64,000 nucleotides of DNA from Methylacidimicrobium sp. B4 (lineage in GTDB: Bacteria; Verrucomicrobiota; Verrucomicrobiia; Methylacidiphilales; Methylacidiphilaceae), in the NCBI RefSeq assembly GCF_017310545.1, contig NZ_CP066203.1, forward strand, positions 434,001 through 498,000, written 5' to 3'. The notes under the pieces are model-generated. The model saw only the letters and a list, made by a program, of their open reading frames with translations. It was not told the origin of the DNA and searched no databases. Position numbers and translations under genes: made by a program. Shown in pieces: positions 46,144 to 55,599 of the stretch (position 1 is the stretch's first letter; every line of letters starts with the position of its first letter).

Positions 46144-46722
46144 ATGCTGGTAGAAGTGCTTCTGCACACGAGAATCAACGGCCTGGGAGCGGAAGGCGAC
46201 CTGGTCAAGGTCAAAAGCGGTTATGCGCGCAATTTTTTGCTGCCCAAGCATATGGCAACCATCGCGACCATGGCGACCAAGCACCACATTGAGCTCTTGC
46301 GCAAGCGGCGGGCCGAGAGAGAAGCGGCCGAGTTCCAGGCGGCTCAGGAGCTGGCATCCCGCCTGCAAAAGCTCAAGCTGCTCTTTACCCTGGCCTCAGG
46401 CACGGAGGAGCAAGAGAAGGTCTTCGGTGCGGTCACCGCTCAGAATGTCGCCGATCGCCTAAAGGAAGAGGGGATCGAAATTGACCGGAAAAAGATCCGC
46501 ATGGAGCGCCCGCTGAAGGAGTTGCGGGTCTACAACCTTTCGGTCGATCTCCATCCGGATGTCACCGCGCAGCTCCATGTGGAGCTAGTGCCTCCGACGG
46601 ACAAAGCCAAGGGAAAGGAGACGAAGACCAAGGCCGAGACGCGCAAGAAGCCGGCGACGAAGAAGACCAAGTCTTCGCCCGCTTCGGAGGAGGAAGAGCG
46701 CGCTTCCTCCGCCTCTGAGTAA
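46144..46722 (+). CDS. rplI: Ribosomal protein bL9 with Lys-rich C-terminal extension
   Basis: Large-subunit protein of 192 residues. The N-terminal domain VEVLLHTRINGLGAEGDLVK and GYARNFLLPKHMA is typical. The usual length is near 150; the extra tail (about residues 152-192) alternates Lys/Thr with a final Glu/Ser stretch. The start at 46144 follows GAGAAAGAGCA. The ATG-initiated product opens MLVEVLLHT; a longer frame from 45859 overlaps ssb and is not used. Confidence 0.94.
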   Translation: MLVEVLLHTRINGLGAEGDLVKVKSGYARNFLLPKHMATIATMATKHHIELLRKRRAEREAAEFQAAQELASRLQKLKLLFTLASGTEEQEKVFGAVTAQNVADRLKEEGIEIDRKKIRMERPLKELRVYNLSVDLHPDVTAQLHVELVPPTDKAKGKETKTKAETRKKPATKKTKSSPASEEEERASSASE

Positions 46723-46785
46723 GAGGCGCGTCCTGGGCACGAGGGGACCGGGAGGAGAGTTCGTCCGACCAAGCCACACCCGCGC

Positions 46786-49554
46786 GTGAAGCGAGCAATC
46801 CGGTTCCCGCCCTGGTGGCCGCTCGGTCGGTCCTCCTTCCTGACGTCCTTCCTCCTGACCCTCGCCTTCTGGCTGGGGGGACAGGAAGCCCATCCCCAAA
46901 CCAGCGCATCGGAGGGCGGCGAGGCAAGCCCTTCGACCTCTCAAGACGGTCCGGCGATGGGGAGCCAGCCGCTCCTTCCTCTGGAAACCGCTCCCAAGGG
47001 ATCTCCGGCTCTCCTTGACCAGCCACCGGCACCCGCCGCTGCCGTGCCGAGCCAGACGCAGCCAGCGGCCCCCGCGCCCGCAGAAACGCAGCCGGTGGAA
47101 CCCGTCGTGCCCACCGCTCCCCGGCTCGCTCCGCCTCCTCTTCCCTCCGAAGAACCCTCCCCACCGGTTGCCCAGCCGGTCGCACCCTCCGAAGAGCAGC
47201 CACCGGCACCCGCTGCTCCTGCGCCAAGGCAGCGGACGAAGAAGGTCATCGCCCCGCCGAGCGCATCCGGAGCGCAGGCATCCGGGCCGCCCGTGAAGGA
47301 GATCGAGGTCGTCTACGTGGGGCCGAAGTCGGTCAACCGGAGCATGATCCTCTCCAACATGCATACCACGGTCGGCCAGCCGTATGTCGCCACCACGGTC
47401 GAGGAAGATGTGCGCAACCTCTACGCCACCGGCCTCTTCACCAACTTGCGGATCACGAGCGAGCCCTTGGGAGACGGGGTCAAGGTCCTCGTGGTTGTCC
47501 AGCCCAAGCCGCTCATCAAGGAGATCGTGATCAAGGGTTCTGCCGGAATCAAGACCGAGACGATCCGGCACCAGATGAAAGCCAAGGTCGGCGACCCCTT
47601 GAGTGAGTTCCAGATTTCGGCCGACGCGGAAAAGATCAAGGAATACTACCAGAACCACGGCTACGGCGATGCGCAGGTCAACTACAAGATCGACGTGAAC
47701 GAGGAGTTCGGGCGTGCCGTGGTCACCATGCTGATCGCGGAAGGGGAGAAGCGCTTCATCACCCTGATGAACTTCGTCGGCAACAATAGCTTTCCCGCGA
47801 AGGAGCTGCAGAAGCAGTTCAAGACCAAGAAAAAGAACTTGCTCTCCTTCTTCAACAAGTCGGGTCTCCTCAAGGAGGAGCAGTTCCAGGAGGATCTGCG
47901 GAAGCTCAAGGAGTTCTACCAGAACCACGGCTACATCGACATGAGCATCCGCGACGTCAAGATCGAGCATCCCACCAAGGACCAGACGACCATCACGATC
48001 GCGATCCACGAAGGGGTCCAATATCACGTGGGCACGATCCAGCTTTCGGGCAACCAGATCTATTCCAACGGCGACATCCTCTCGTCGATCAAGATGGCCG
48101 AAGGCTCGATCTTTTCCCCGAAGGGACTCGACGACGACATCAAGGACCTGCGCGACTATTATGGCCAGCGGGGCTACATCGACGCCGAGATCCGGCCCGA
48201 GCGGCTGCCCAACGTGGAAAGCGGCAAGATCGACCTGCTCTTCAAGATCGCCGAGGGGAGCCAGGCCTATGTAGACAAGATCGTCATCCAGGGCAATACG
48301 GTCACCAAGGACAAGGTGATCCGGCGCGAGCTCGCCGTCCAGCCAGGGGACGTCTACAACAGCGTCCAGGTCGATGCGAGCCGCAAGCGGCTCGAAAACC
48401 TGGGCTATTTCGAGAAGGTCGAGATCAACCCTCAGGACACCAACGTTCCCAACCGGAAGAACATGGTGATCACCCTCCAGGAAAAGCATACCGGCAACCT
48501 GAGCTTCGGGCTTGGCTACAGCACGATCGAAAGCCTCATGGGATTCGTCGAGCTCAACCAGGGCAACTTCGACATCGCCAATCCGCCTTCCTTCACTGGA
48601 GCAGGGCAGAAGTTCCGCGTCCGCGCCCAGCTGGGCATCTTCATGGAGACCTTCCTCATGTCGTTTACCGAGCCCTGGTTCATGGACAAGCCGATCGCCG
48701 TCGGCGGCGACCTTTTCTTCAACCAGTACAGCTACATGCAGTTCTACCAGGGCTTCAACATGACCAACATGGGCTTCGACCTGCGCGCGGCCAAGCGGCT
48801 CAACCAATGGGTCACCCTCTCGACCCGCTACGATCTGACCGACTACACCCTCTGGGGCATGCTGCCGCAGATTGCGCAGGTTCCCGTCTATGCGCAAAAC
48901 AATGGTTCGCGCAGCCAGAGCGACGTCTCGATCGACTTGATCTATGATAGCCGGGACAGCGTGACCATTACCCGCCACGGCACGATGATCGACTTCAACG
49001 TCCTGGGCGCCGGAGGGCCGCTCCTTGGGCAAACCGACATCTACAAGGCGCAGATCAACATCTCCCACTACGAGAGCCTCCCCTTCGACGTCATCTTCTG
49101 GTCCCACCTCAACGCGGGAATGGTGCAGCAGTACGGCAGCAGCACCTTCGTCCCACTCTACGACAGCTACTTCCTGGGCGGCCCCCGGAGCCTCCGGGGC
49201 TTCGACTATGCGCTCGTCGGCCCGAACTATCTCCCGTACGACTTCCCGATCGGCGGCCAGACGATGGCCTTCACCAACCTCGAGCTTACGATTCCCCTGG
49301 TCGACCGCGTGCGCCTGGCGACCTTTACCGACATCGGCTTCAACGCGGGTTCGCTGATCGGCCCCAACCCGACACCGAACGTCCCCGGCATCATCGCCGG
49401 GGAAGGAATCAACGTCGTCGCTGATGCAGGCTTGGGTCTCCGCCTCTACCTGCCGATCGGTCCCCTGCGCCTCGACTACGCGATTCCCTACATTTACACA
49501 TCCTGGCTCAACCAGACCGGACGATTTTACTTTGACGTCGGTTACTCGTTTTAA
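46786..49554 (+). CDS. bamA: Outer-membrane assembly factor BamA (Omp85) with Pro-rich N-terminal region
   Basis: Central subunit that inserts beta-barrel proteins into the outer membrane. GTG start, signal segment near residues 15-35, then a Pro/Ala/Glu-rich stretch (about 40-165) before five POTRA domains. Repeats such as YYQNHGYGDAQVNY, FYQNHGYIDMSI and YYGQRGYIDAEI mark POTRAs 2-4. The C-terminal barrel shows SYFLGGPRSLRGFDY (conserved xRGF loop) and ends in a Phe (GYSF). The length, 922, exceeds the usual 750-810 mostly because of the Pro-rich segment. ompH and lpxD follow. Confidence 0.95.
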   Translation: MKRAIRFPPWWPLGRSSFLTSFLLTLAFWLGGQEAHPQTSASEGGEASPSTSQDGPAMGSQPLLPLETAPKGSPALLDQPPAPAAAVPSQTQPAAPAPAETQPVEPVVPTAPRLAPPPLPSEEPSPPVAQPVAPSEEQPPAPAAPAPRQRTKKVIAPPSASGAQASGPPVKEIEVVYVGPKSVNRSMILSNMHTTVGQPYVATTVEEDVRNLYATGLFTNLRITSEPLGDGVKVLVVVQPKPLIKEIVIKGSAGIKTETIRHQMKAKVGDPLSEFQISADAEKIKEYYQNHGYGDAQVNYKIDVNEEFGRAVVTMLIAEGEKRFITLMNFVGNNSFPAKELQKQFKTKKKNLLSFFNKSGLLKEEQFQEDLRKLKEFYQNHGYIDMSIRDVKIEHPTKDQTTITIAIHEGVQYHVGTIQLSGNQIYSNGDILSSIKMAEGSIFSPKGLDDDIKDLRDYYGQRGYIDAEIRPERLPNVESGKIDLLFKIAEGSQAYVDKIVIQGNTVTKDKVIRRELAVQPGDVYNSVQVDASRKRLENLGYFEKVEINPQDTNVPNRKNMVITLQEKHTGNLSFGLGYSTIESLMGFVELNQGNFDIANPPSFTGAGQKFRVRAQLGIFMETFLMSFTEPWFMDKPIAVGGDLFFNQYSYMQFYQGFNMTNMGFDLRAAKRLNQWVTLSTRYDLTDYTLWGMLPQIAQVPVYAQNNGSRSQSDVSIDLIYDSRDSVTITRHGTMIDFNVLGAGGPLLGQTDIYKAQINISHYESLPFDVIFWSHLNAGMVQQYGSSTFVPLYDSYFLGGPRSLRGFDYALVGPNYLPYDFPIGGQTMAFTNLELTIPLVDRVRLATFTDIGFNAGSLIGPNPTPNVPGIIAGEGINVVADAGLGLRLYLPIGPLRLDYAIPYIYTSWLNQTGRFYFDVGYSF

Positions 49555-49573
49555 CTACTTTGCAGGACGCAAC

Positions 49574-50170
49574 ATGAAACCAGGATTGCTCTTCTTATCG
49601 GCTCTGCTTCTTTCCGCATCGCTTGCCGGTGCGCAACAACTCAAGATTGCTACCTTCGACTTCCAAAAAGCCTTTAGCGAATACTACAAGACGAAGGACG
49701 CGGAGGCGGAGCTCCAAGCCCGCGTAGCCACGTTCAAGAAGGAAGACCAAGAGCGGACCAACGACTACCGGAAGATTGCCGAAGAGGCCCAGAAGCTCCA
49801 GGACGGCGCCCAGGACAAGACCCTTTCCGAGGCGGCACGCCAGGAGAGGCTGAAGGCCTTCCAGGCCAAGGTGCAGGAGGTGCAAAACCTGCAGCGGGCG
49901 ATTCAGGAGTTTCGCACCACCCGCGGCCGCGAGCTCGAAGAGCGTTCGCAGCGCATCCGGCAGGGGCTCATCGACGAAATTACCAAGATCGTCGTCGATG
50001 TCGGAGCCAAGGACAAGTATACCCTGGTGATCGACAAGACCGGCCGGAGCCTCAATGGCACTCCGGTACTCCTCTATTCCCAGGATCTTCCTGACATCAC
50101 CGAGGAGGTCGTTCGGGCGATCAACGCGACCAAGGGGGCGGCCCCCAAGGCGGCCTCCGCCCATCCATGA
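49574..50170 (+). CDS. ompH: Periplasmic OmpH/Skp-like chaperone
   Basis: A 198-residue exported protein with a signal peptide (LLFLSALLLSASLAGA). The OmpH domain begins LKIATFDFQKAFSEYYKTKDAEA and continues as a long coiled coil, ending in a beta part with YTLVIDKTGRS. Skp-like proteins hold unfolded outer-membrane proteins for BamA, which is encoded just upstream; lpxD follows. This bamA-ompH-lpxD order is common in diderms. Confidence 0.92.
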   Translation: MKPGLLFLSALLLSASLAGAQQLKIATFDFQKAFSEYYKTKDAEAELQARVATFKKEDQERTNDYRKIAEEAQKLQDGAQDKTLSEAARQERLKAFQAKVQEVQNLQRAIQEFRTTRGRELEERSQRIRQGLIDEITKIVVDVGAKDKYTLVIDKTGRSLNGTPVLLYSQDLPDITEEVVRAINATKGAAPKAASAHP

Positions 50171-50182
50171 CCGAGGCTCGGA

Positions 50183-51244
50183 GTGGCATCTTTCCTGCTG
50201 GGAGAATTGGCCGACCTGGTTGACGGCGAAGTCCACGGGGAAAGAAAGACGGCCATCCGGGGAGTCGCCTCCCTGGAGTCGGCGGAAGAGGGCGAGATCT
50301 CCTTCTACGCAAACCCCAGGTACGAGAAGGCGGCACGCCAGACCAAGGCATCGGCGCTCCTGGTGAAGCGGGATCTTTCCGGAGACTTCCCGTGCGCCTT
50401 GGTTCGCGTCGAGTCACCCTCCCTGGCCTTTTCCAAGGTGGTCGCGCTCTTCGCTCCCCCTCCGATTCCGTATCCGCCGGGCGTCCATCCGACGGCGGTG
50501 GTCGCACCTGAAGCCTGGCTCGGGCCGGGGGTCCACGTCGGCCCCCAAGCCGTCCTCGAAGCCGGTGTGCATGCGGGTGCGGGCACCATCATCGGCGCCG
50601 GTTGCTTTATCGGTGCCGAGACCGTCCTGGGAGAGCAGTGCTTCCTCCACCCCCGCGTCGTCGTCCGCGAGCGGTGCAGGATTGGCAAGCGCGTGATCCT
50701 CCATTGTGGTGCCGTGATCGGCTCCGACGGCTTTGGCTACGAATTTTCCGGCGGCCGCCATCGGAAGATTCCGCAGATCGGAACGGTTCAGCTCGACGAC
50801 GACGTCGAGGTCGGGGCGAATGCCACGATTGACCGGGGACGCTTCGGCAAGACCTGGATCCAGGAAGGCTGCAAGATCGACAATCTCGTCCAGGTCGCCC
50901 ATAACGTCGTCCTGGGACCTCACTGCCTGATTGTTGCCCAGACGGGCATTTCCGGCAGCACGACCCTCGGATCGCGCGTCACGCTCGCCGGCCAAGTCGG
51001 CCTCGCGGGCCATCTCCATATCGGCGACGGTGCGGTCATCACCGCCCAATCGGGCATCACCAAGGACGTGCCCCCCGGAGCGGTTCTCTCGGGCCGCCAT
51101 GGGCGGCCTGCGAACGACGCCCTCCGGCTGGAAGCCCTCTATCTCCGACTCCCCGAAATCTGGCATCGGCTCCGGGAGCTGGAAAAGCGGATCGGGACAG
51201 GAGCCGACGGCTTCGAACCTCTCTCCCATTCAGGCCGCCCATGA
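50183..51244 (+). CDS. lpxD: UDP-3-O-acylglucosamine N-acyltransferase
   Basis: Third enzyme of lipid A synthesis, adding an N-linked acyl chain, so the cell makes lipopolysaccharide. The 353-residue protein starts at GTG 50183. The N-terminal domain shows SAEEGEISFYANPRY and the hexapeptide-repeat left-handed helix occupies most of the rest. The catalytic His is in VQVAHNVVLG, and SDGFGYEFSGG and KIPQIGTVQLDDDVEVGAN are family markers. The stop overlaps hom by four bases. Confidence 0.95.
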   Translation: MASFLLGELADLVDGEVHGERKTAIRGVASLESAEEGEISFYANPRYEKAARQTKASALLVKRDLSGDFPCALVRVESPSLAFSKVVALFAPPPIPYPPGVHPTAVVAPEAWLGPGVHVGPQAVLEAGVHAGAGTIIGAGCFIGAETVLGEQCFLHPRVVVRERCRIGKRVILHCGAVIGSDGFGYEFSGGRHRKIPQIGTVQLDDDVEVGANATIDRGRFGKTWIQEGCKIDNLVQVAHNVVLGPHCLIVAQTGISGSTTLGSRVTLAGQVGLAGHLHIGDGAVITAQSGITKDVPPGAVLSGRHGRPANDALRLEALYLRLPEIWHRLRELEKRIGTGADGFEPLSHSGRP

Positions 51245-52560
51245 ATGCGCTGCGGATCGGCCTGGTCGGACTGGGGACAGTCGGAACCAGCGTCTGGAAA
51301 AATCTTCGCTCTCAGGAAGAGCTCCTCTTCCGGCGCTGCGGGAAAGCGCTCCGCATCGAAAAGGTAGCGGAGAAGGACCGCGAACGGGCTCGAACAGCCG
51401 GCGTTCCCGATTCCCAGTGGACCAGCGACTGGCGGGATCTGGCGCTCGACCCTTCCTTGGACGTCGTGGTCGAGCTCATCGGGGGGACCGGGATCGCCGC
51501 CGAAGTCATCCGGGAAAGCCTCTCCCACGGAAAGGATGTGGTCACCGCAAACAAGGCACTCCTGGCGGAACGGGGAAAGGAGCTCACCACCCTCGCCGCC
51601 GAACGGGGCAGGCGCCTTCTCTTCGAGGCGAGCGTCGCTGGCGGCATCCCTCTGCTCTTGGCACTGAGGGAGGGATTGATCGCCAATGAGATCCTTTCCC
51701 TTCACGGCATCATCAACGGGACCTGCAATTACCTCCTTTCCGCCATGGCCTCCCGCGGTCTTCCGTACCGGGAAGCGCTTCGGGAGGCGAAGGAGCTCGG
51801 CTACGCGGAAGCCGACGAGAGCCTCGACGTCGCCGGTCATGACACCGCCCACAAAGCGGTCCTGCTCTCGGCTCTTGCCTACGGCTTCTGGCCGCGGCTC
51901 GAAGAGGTTCATACCGAAGGGATCCAGCACATCGACCCGCTCGACCTCCATTTTGCTCAGGAGCTCGGATACAGCCTGAAGCTCCTTGCGATCCTCCGCA
52001 GTCACGCGACGAGCGGCGAGATCGAGGTGCGCGTTCATCCGACCCTCCTCCGAAAAGGCCACCTCCTGAGCTCGGTGAGCGGCGTCTTCAACGCGGTTGC
52101 CGTCTGGGGAGACGTGGTCGGCGAAACCCTCTTCTACGGCCGCGGAGCGGGCGGGGACCCCACGTCGAGCGCTGTCCTGAGTGATCTTGCATCCCTCGCC
52201 TCGGGGGAGGCCACCGTCCGGGAGGTTGCCGCTTCCTCGGTCTGGCAGGCTGCACTCTCGCTGCGACCGATGGCGCGGATCTTTTCCCGTTACTACGTTC
52301 GCTTTCTTGTGGAAGATCGGCCTGGCGTCCTGGCTGAGATCGCTCGCGTCTTCGCCGCGGAGAAGATCAGCATCTCCTCGGTCATCCAGCCCGAAGGGCA
52401 TCGAGGAGAAACCGTCCCGCTCATCGTCCTGCTCCATCGCTCCCGGGAAGCCGACGTGCAGCGGGCCTGCCGGATCATCGAAACCCTTCCCACCGTGAAA
52501 GAGCCGGCGATTCTCCTGCGCGTGGAAGATCTCGACCCGGAAGAGGAACAAGCCTCATGA
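51241..52560 (+). CDS. hom: Homoserine dehydrogenase with ACT domain
   Basis: Reduces aspartate semialdehyde to homoserine, the branch point to threonine and methionine. The 439-residue protein opens RIGLVGLGTVGTSVWKNL (NAD(P)-binding). It has TANKALLAERGKEL, FEASVAGGIPLL, INGTCNYLLSAMA and the catalytic region AKELGYAEADESLDVAGHDTAHK. The C-terminal ACT domain (RPGVLAEIARVFAAEKISI) suggests feedback inhibition by threonine. It is coupled to lpxD and thrC by ATGA overlaps. Confidence 0.95.
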   Translation: MNALRIGLVGLGTVGTSVWKNLRSQEELLFRRCGKALRIEKVAEKDRERARTAGVPDSQWTSDWRDLALDPSLDVVVELIGGTGIAAEVIRESLSHGKDVVTANKALLAERGKELTTLAAERGRRLLFEASVAGGIPLLLALREGLIANEILSLHGIINGTCNYLLSAMASRGLPYREALREAKELGYAEADESLDVAGHDTAHKAVLLSALAYGFWPRLEEVHTEGIQHIDPLDLHFAQELGYSLKLLAILRSHATSGEIEVRVHPTLLRKGHLLSSVSGVFNAVAVWGDVVGETLFYGRGAGGDPTSSAVLSDLASLASGEATVREVAASSVWQAALSLRPMARIFSRYYVRFLVEDRPGVLAEIARVFAAEKISISSVIQPEGHRGETVPLIVLLHRSREADVQRACRIIETLPTVKEPAILLRVEDLDPEEEQAS

Positions 52561-53621
52561 GGCCATGGGCGGGTGTGATCGCAGCGTATCGGGATCGCCT
52601 TGCGCTCCCGGAGGGAACCCCCGATTGTACCCTCCTGGAGGGCAATACCCCGCTCGTCCCTTCCGTGGCGCTGCAGAGGAGCCTGCCGGGAAACCTCGCC
52701 ATCTTCTTCAAGTACGAAGGCCTCAACCCGACCGGCTCGTTCAAGGACCGCGGCATGGTCGTGGCGTTCGCCCGGGCCCTGGCGCGGAAGGCTCGCGTCT
52801 GCCTCTGTGCCAGCACCGGCAACACGGCGGCGTCGGCGGCCGCCTATGCGGCCCGCTCCGGTCTCCGCTGCATCGTCCTCCTTCCCGAGGGGAGCATCGC
52901 CCGTGGGAAGCTCGCACAGGCCGCGATGCACGGAGCCACGATCGTTTCGATTTCCGGCCCCTTCGACAATGCGATGCGGATGGCGCAGGAGCTCGTGCGG
53001 CAGCGGCCTGAGATCGAGCTCGTCAACTCAGTCAACCCCTTCCGGATCGAAGGCCAGAAGACGGCCGCCTTCGAAATCTCCGACACCCTGGGTGACGCTC
53101 CCGACTTCCACTTCCTGCCCGTCGGCAACGCGGGCAACATCACGGCCTACTGGAAGGGCTACCGGGAGTACGCGGATGCGGGGAGAATTGCACGGTTGCC
53201 GCGGATGGTCGGCTTTCAGGCGGCGGGAGCGGCTCCGATCGTGGAGGGACGAGTCATCCCCGATCCGCAGACCGTCGCTTCGGCGATCCGCATTGGCAAC
53301 CCTGCGAGCTGGAAGGGAGCCCTCGCCGCGGCAAGCGACTCGGGCGGATGGTTCGGCTCGGTCACCGACGACGAGATCCTCGATGCCTATCAATTCCTCG
53401 CCCGGGAGGAGGGCCTCTTCGTCGAACCCGCTTCCGCGGCGGGAGTGGCGGGACTTCGCAAGGTGGCCGCGCAGGGGCGCATCCCCCCCGGGAGCCACAT
53501 CGTCATCACCTTGACCGGCCACGGACTCAAGGATCCGGACATGGCCGCGCGTGTCGCCGCTCCCAAGCCGATCTCGATCGGACCGACGCTCGCCGAGCTT
53601 GTGCACGCGATCGAGGGATGA
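52557..53621 (+). CDS. thrC: Threonine synthase
   Basis: PLP enzyme that converts O-phosphohomoserine to threonine. The 354-residue protein shows LLEGNTPLVPS and the PLP-Lys motif NPTGSFKDRGM (near residue 60). The phosphate cup PVGNAGNITAYW and ASTGNTAASAAAYAARSG are also present. It follows hom with a four-base overlap, forming the hom-thrC threonine branch. It belongs to the short, bacterial-type family. Confidence 0.95.
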   Translation: MRPWAGVIAAYRDRLALPEGTPDCTLLEGNTPLVPSVALQRSLPGNLAIFFKYEGLNPTGSFKDRGMVVAFARALARKARVCLCASTGNTAASAAAYAARSGLRCIVLLPEGSIARGKLAQAAMHGATIVSISGPFDNAMRMAQELVRQRPEIELVNSVNPFRIEGQKTAAFEISDTLGDAPDFHFLPVGNAGNITAYWKGYREYADAGRIARLPRMVGFQAAGAAPIVEGRVIPDPQTVASAIRIGNPASWKGALAAASDSGGWFGSVTDDEILDAYQFLAREEGLFVEPASAAGVAGLRKVAAQGRIPPGSHIVITLTGHGLKDPDMAARVAAPKPISIGPTLAELVHAIEG

Positions 53622-53688
53622 GGCATTCTCGTCTCATTCCCTTCTTTGACAAGGGGTGGGACGAGCGAGTAGAGTAGCCCACTCGACC

Positions 53689-55062
53689 ATGACCCTCACC
53701 GAACAACTTCTCGCCCGAGCCAGCGGAAAAAGGACGGTTTCTCCTGGAGACAACATCTGGGTGAGCGTCGACCTGCTCCTTACCCATGACATCTGTGGCC
53801 CGGGAACCATCGGCGTCTTTCGGCGGGAATTCGGCAAATCGGCTCGGGTCTGGGACCCGCGCAAGGTCGTCATCATCCCCGATCATTACATCTTCACTTC
53901 CGATTCCCAGTCGAACCGCAACGTCGACCTCCTGCGCGAATTCGCCCGCGAGCAGCAGCTGCCCTACTTCTACGACGTGATCGATGACGCGACCGGGCAC
54001 TGGCAGTTCGACCCCTCTCGAGGCCCTCTGGCCCGCCAGTACGGCGATCGCTACGGAGGCGTCTGCCATGCCGCCGCTCCCGAGCGCGGCCACGTCCGGC
54101 CGGGGGAGATCTTCCTGGGCACCGACAGCCACACCTGCACCGCCGGGGCCTTCAACCTTTTTGCCACCGGCATCGGGAACACTGATGCCGGCTTCGTCCT
54201 GGGTACGGGGAAACTGCTCCTCAAGGTCCCCCCCACCCTGCGCTTCCGCCTGGAAGGCGCGCTTCCCAAGGGAGTCATGGCGAAGGACGTGATTCTTGAG
54301 ATCATCGGGCGGATGGGATTCGATGGGGCGACTTACTGCGCCATGGAGTTCGACGGCCCCGGGGTCGCCAGCCTTTCGATCGAGGACCGGATGACCATCG
54401 CGAACATGGCGATCGAGGCGGGGGGCAAGAACGGCATCTTTCCCGCCGACGAGAAGACCCTCGATTTCGTGCGGCAAAGCTGCACACGCAACGGCACCTA
54501 TCCGACATTCGCACCGGTGGAACCCGATCCGGGAGCACGTGTTCTCTCCGAGCAGACCATCGATCTTTCTACCCTTGAGCCGACCGTCGCCCAACCGCCC
54601 AACCCCGGCAACCGGGAGCTCGCGGAGCGTCTCTCCTCGGTGCGGATCGACCGCGCCTACCTCGGCTCCTGCACGGGCGGAAAGCTCTCCGACTTTCTCG
54701 CCTTTGCACAGATCCTCGAGGGCAGGCAGGTGGCGGTGGAGACCTTCGCCGTCCCCGCCACGCCGAATGTCGCGGCCGCGCTCCACCAGCAACAGATCGG
54801 TGGGAAGAGCGTCTGGGAGATCCTGAGCTCCGCCGGCGTCCGCCTCACCGAGAACGCCTCGTGCGCCGCCTGCCTGGGCGGACCCATGGACACCTTCGGG
54901 CGGCTCGACCGGCCGATGGTCTGCATTTCGGCGACCAACCGGAACTTTCCGGGACGGATGGGCCACAAGGAATCCAAGGTCTACCTGGCTTCCCCCTACA
55001 CCGTCGCCGCCTCCGCGCTGACCGGACGAATCACCGATCCACGGGAATACCTGCCTTCGTGA
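53689..55062 (+). CDS. leuC: 3-isopropylmalate dehydratase large subunit
   Basis: Aconitase-superfamily enzyme of leucine synthesis, 457 residues. The start at 53689 gives the typical opening TLTEQLLARASGKRTVSPGD. [4Fe-4S] ligands lie in LGSCTGGKLSD and ENASCAACLGGP; GTDSHTCTAGAFNLFATGIG is the substrate loop. The sequence fits the LeuC/homoaconitase-type branch. No leuD small subunit gene follows. A lipoprotein gene overlaps the stop by four bases. Confidence 0.92.
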   Translation: MTLTEQLLARASGKRTVSPGDNIWVSVDLLLTHDICGPGTIGVFRREFGKSARVWDPRKVVIIPDHYIFTSDSQSNRNVDLLREFAREQQLPYFYDVIDDATGHWQFDPSRGPLARQYGDRYGGVCHAAAPERGHVRPGEIFLGTDSHTCTAGAFNLFATGIGNTDAGFVLGTGKLLLKVPPTLRFRLEGALPKGVMAKDVILEIIGRMGFDGATYCAMEFDGPGVASLSIEDRMTIANMAIEAGGKNGIFPADEKTLDFVRQSCTRNGTYPTFAPVEPDPGARVLSEQTIDLSTLEPTVAQPPNPGNRELAERLSSVRIDRAYLGSCTGGKLSDFLAFAQILEGRQVAVETFAVPATPNVAAALHQQQIGGKSVWEILSSAGVRLTENASCAACLGGPMDTFGRLDRPMVCISATNRNFPGRMGHKESKVYLASPYTVAASALTGRITDPREYLPS

Positions 55063-55418
55063 ACCTTTCCTTCGCTCGCTTTCTACCGCGCGCTTTCGCC
55101 TTTTTCGCCTTTGGTAGCTTGGCCTGCGCCCTCCTCCTGAGCCTTTCGGGATGCGCAACGGTCATCGGGGGCTACGACCTCGTCACCCGGAACGACGCCC
55201 CGCTCTATTACCAGGGCCCAGGTCAGGAAGTGCCCGACACCTACCTCGATAAGGGAACCCGGGTAAAGATCCTTCAATCGGCGGGCGCCTATGCTCGCGT
55301 CGAAACGACCCGGGGAGTCCGCGGCTTTATCCGTCTCTCCGACCTGGAAAAGGGGCCGGAGCAAGCCGGAACGGGGGCCTACGGCGGTGCCTCGATGGGC
55401 AGCGGCGGAATGTATTGA
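55059..55418 (+). CDS. Small lipoprotein with an SH3-like domain
   Basis: A 119-residue lipoprotein. The signal ends in a textbook lipobox (LLSLSGCA). The mature part, LYYQGPGQEVPDTYLDKGTR to TTRGVRGFIRLSDLEK, reads like a bacterial SH3 domain that may bind cell-wall components. The tail is Gly/Ser-rich. The GTG start at 55059 overlaps the leuC stop (GTGA). No function is known. Confidence 0.75.
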   Translation: MNLSFARFLPRAFAFFAFGSLACALLLSLSGCATVIGGYDLVTRNDAPLYYQGPGQEVPDTYLDKGTRVKILQSAGAYARVETTRGVRGFIRLSDLEKGPEQAGTGAYGGASMGSGGMY

Positions 55419-55489
55419 CGAGCTCCGACCCCTCTCAAAATCTCCTTGCCATGGGTCGATCGCCGCAGTTCTCTCGTTTGTTCCCCTGA

Positions 55490-55580
55490 GGACAGGTGCC
55501 AGAGCGGTTGATTGGGCACGCCTGGAAAGCGTGTGGCCGTCAAAAACGGCCCGAGGGTTCGAATCCCTCCCTGTCCGCCA
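55490..55580 (+). tRNA. tRNA-Ser (GGA)
   Basis: A 91-base class II tRNA with a long variable arm and encoded CCA. The acceptor GGACAGG pairs with CCTGTCC, the anticodon stem CACGC/GCGTG encloses CTGGAAA (anticodon GGA), and the T-loop is GGTTCGAATCC. The 3' end directly borders the remnant of a large serine recombinase, so it may be a past integration site. Confidence 0.96.
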
Positions 55581-55599
55581 CTTCAGTCCCTGAGTGGGC

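Noticed and set aside
46585-49107. 840-codon open frame on the minus strand
   Set aside because: It lies fully opposite bamA, is made of low-complexity Leu/Val/Asp runs typical of antisense frames in GC-rich genes, and has no recognisable domain.
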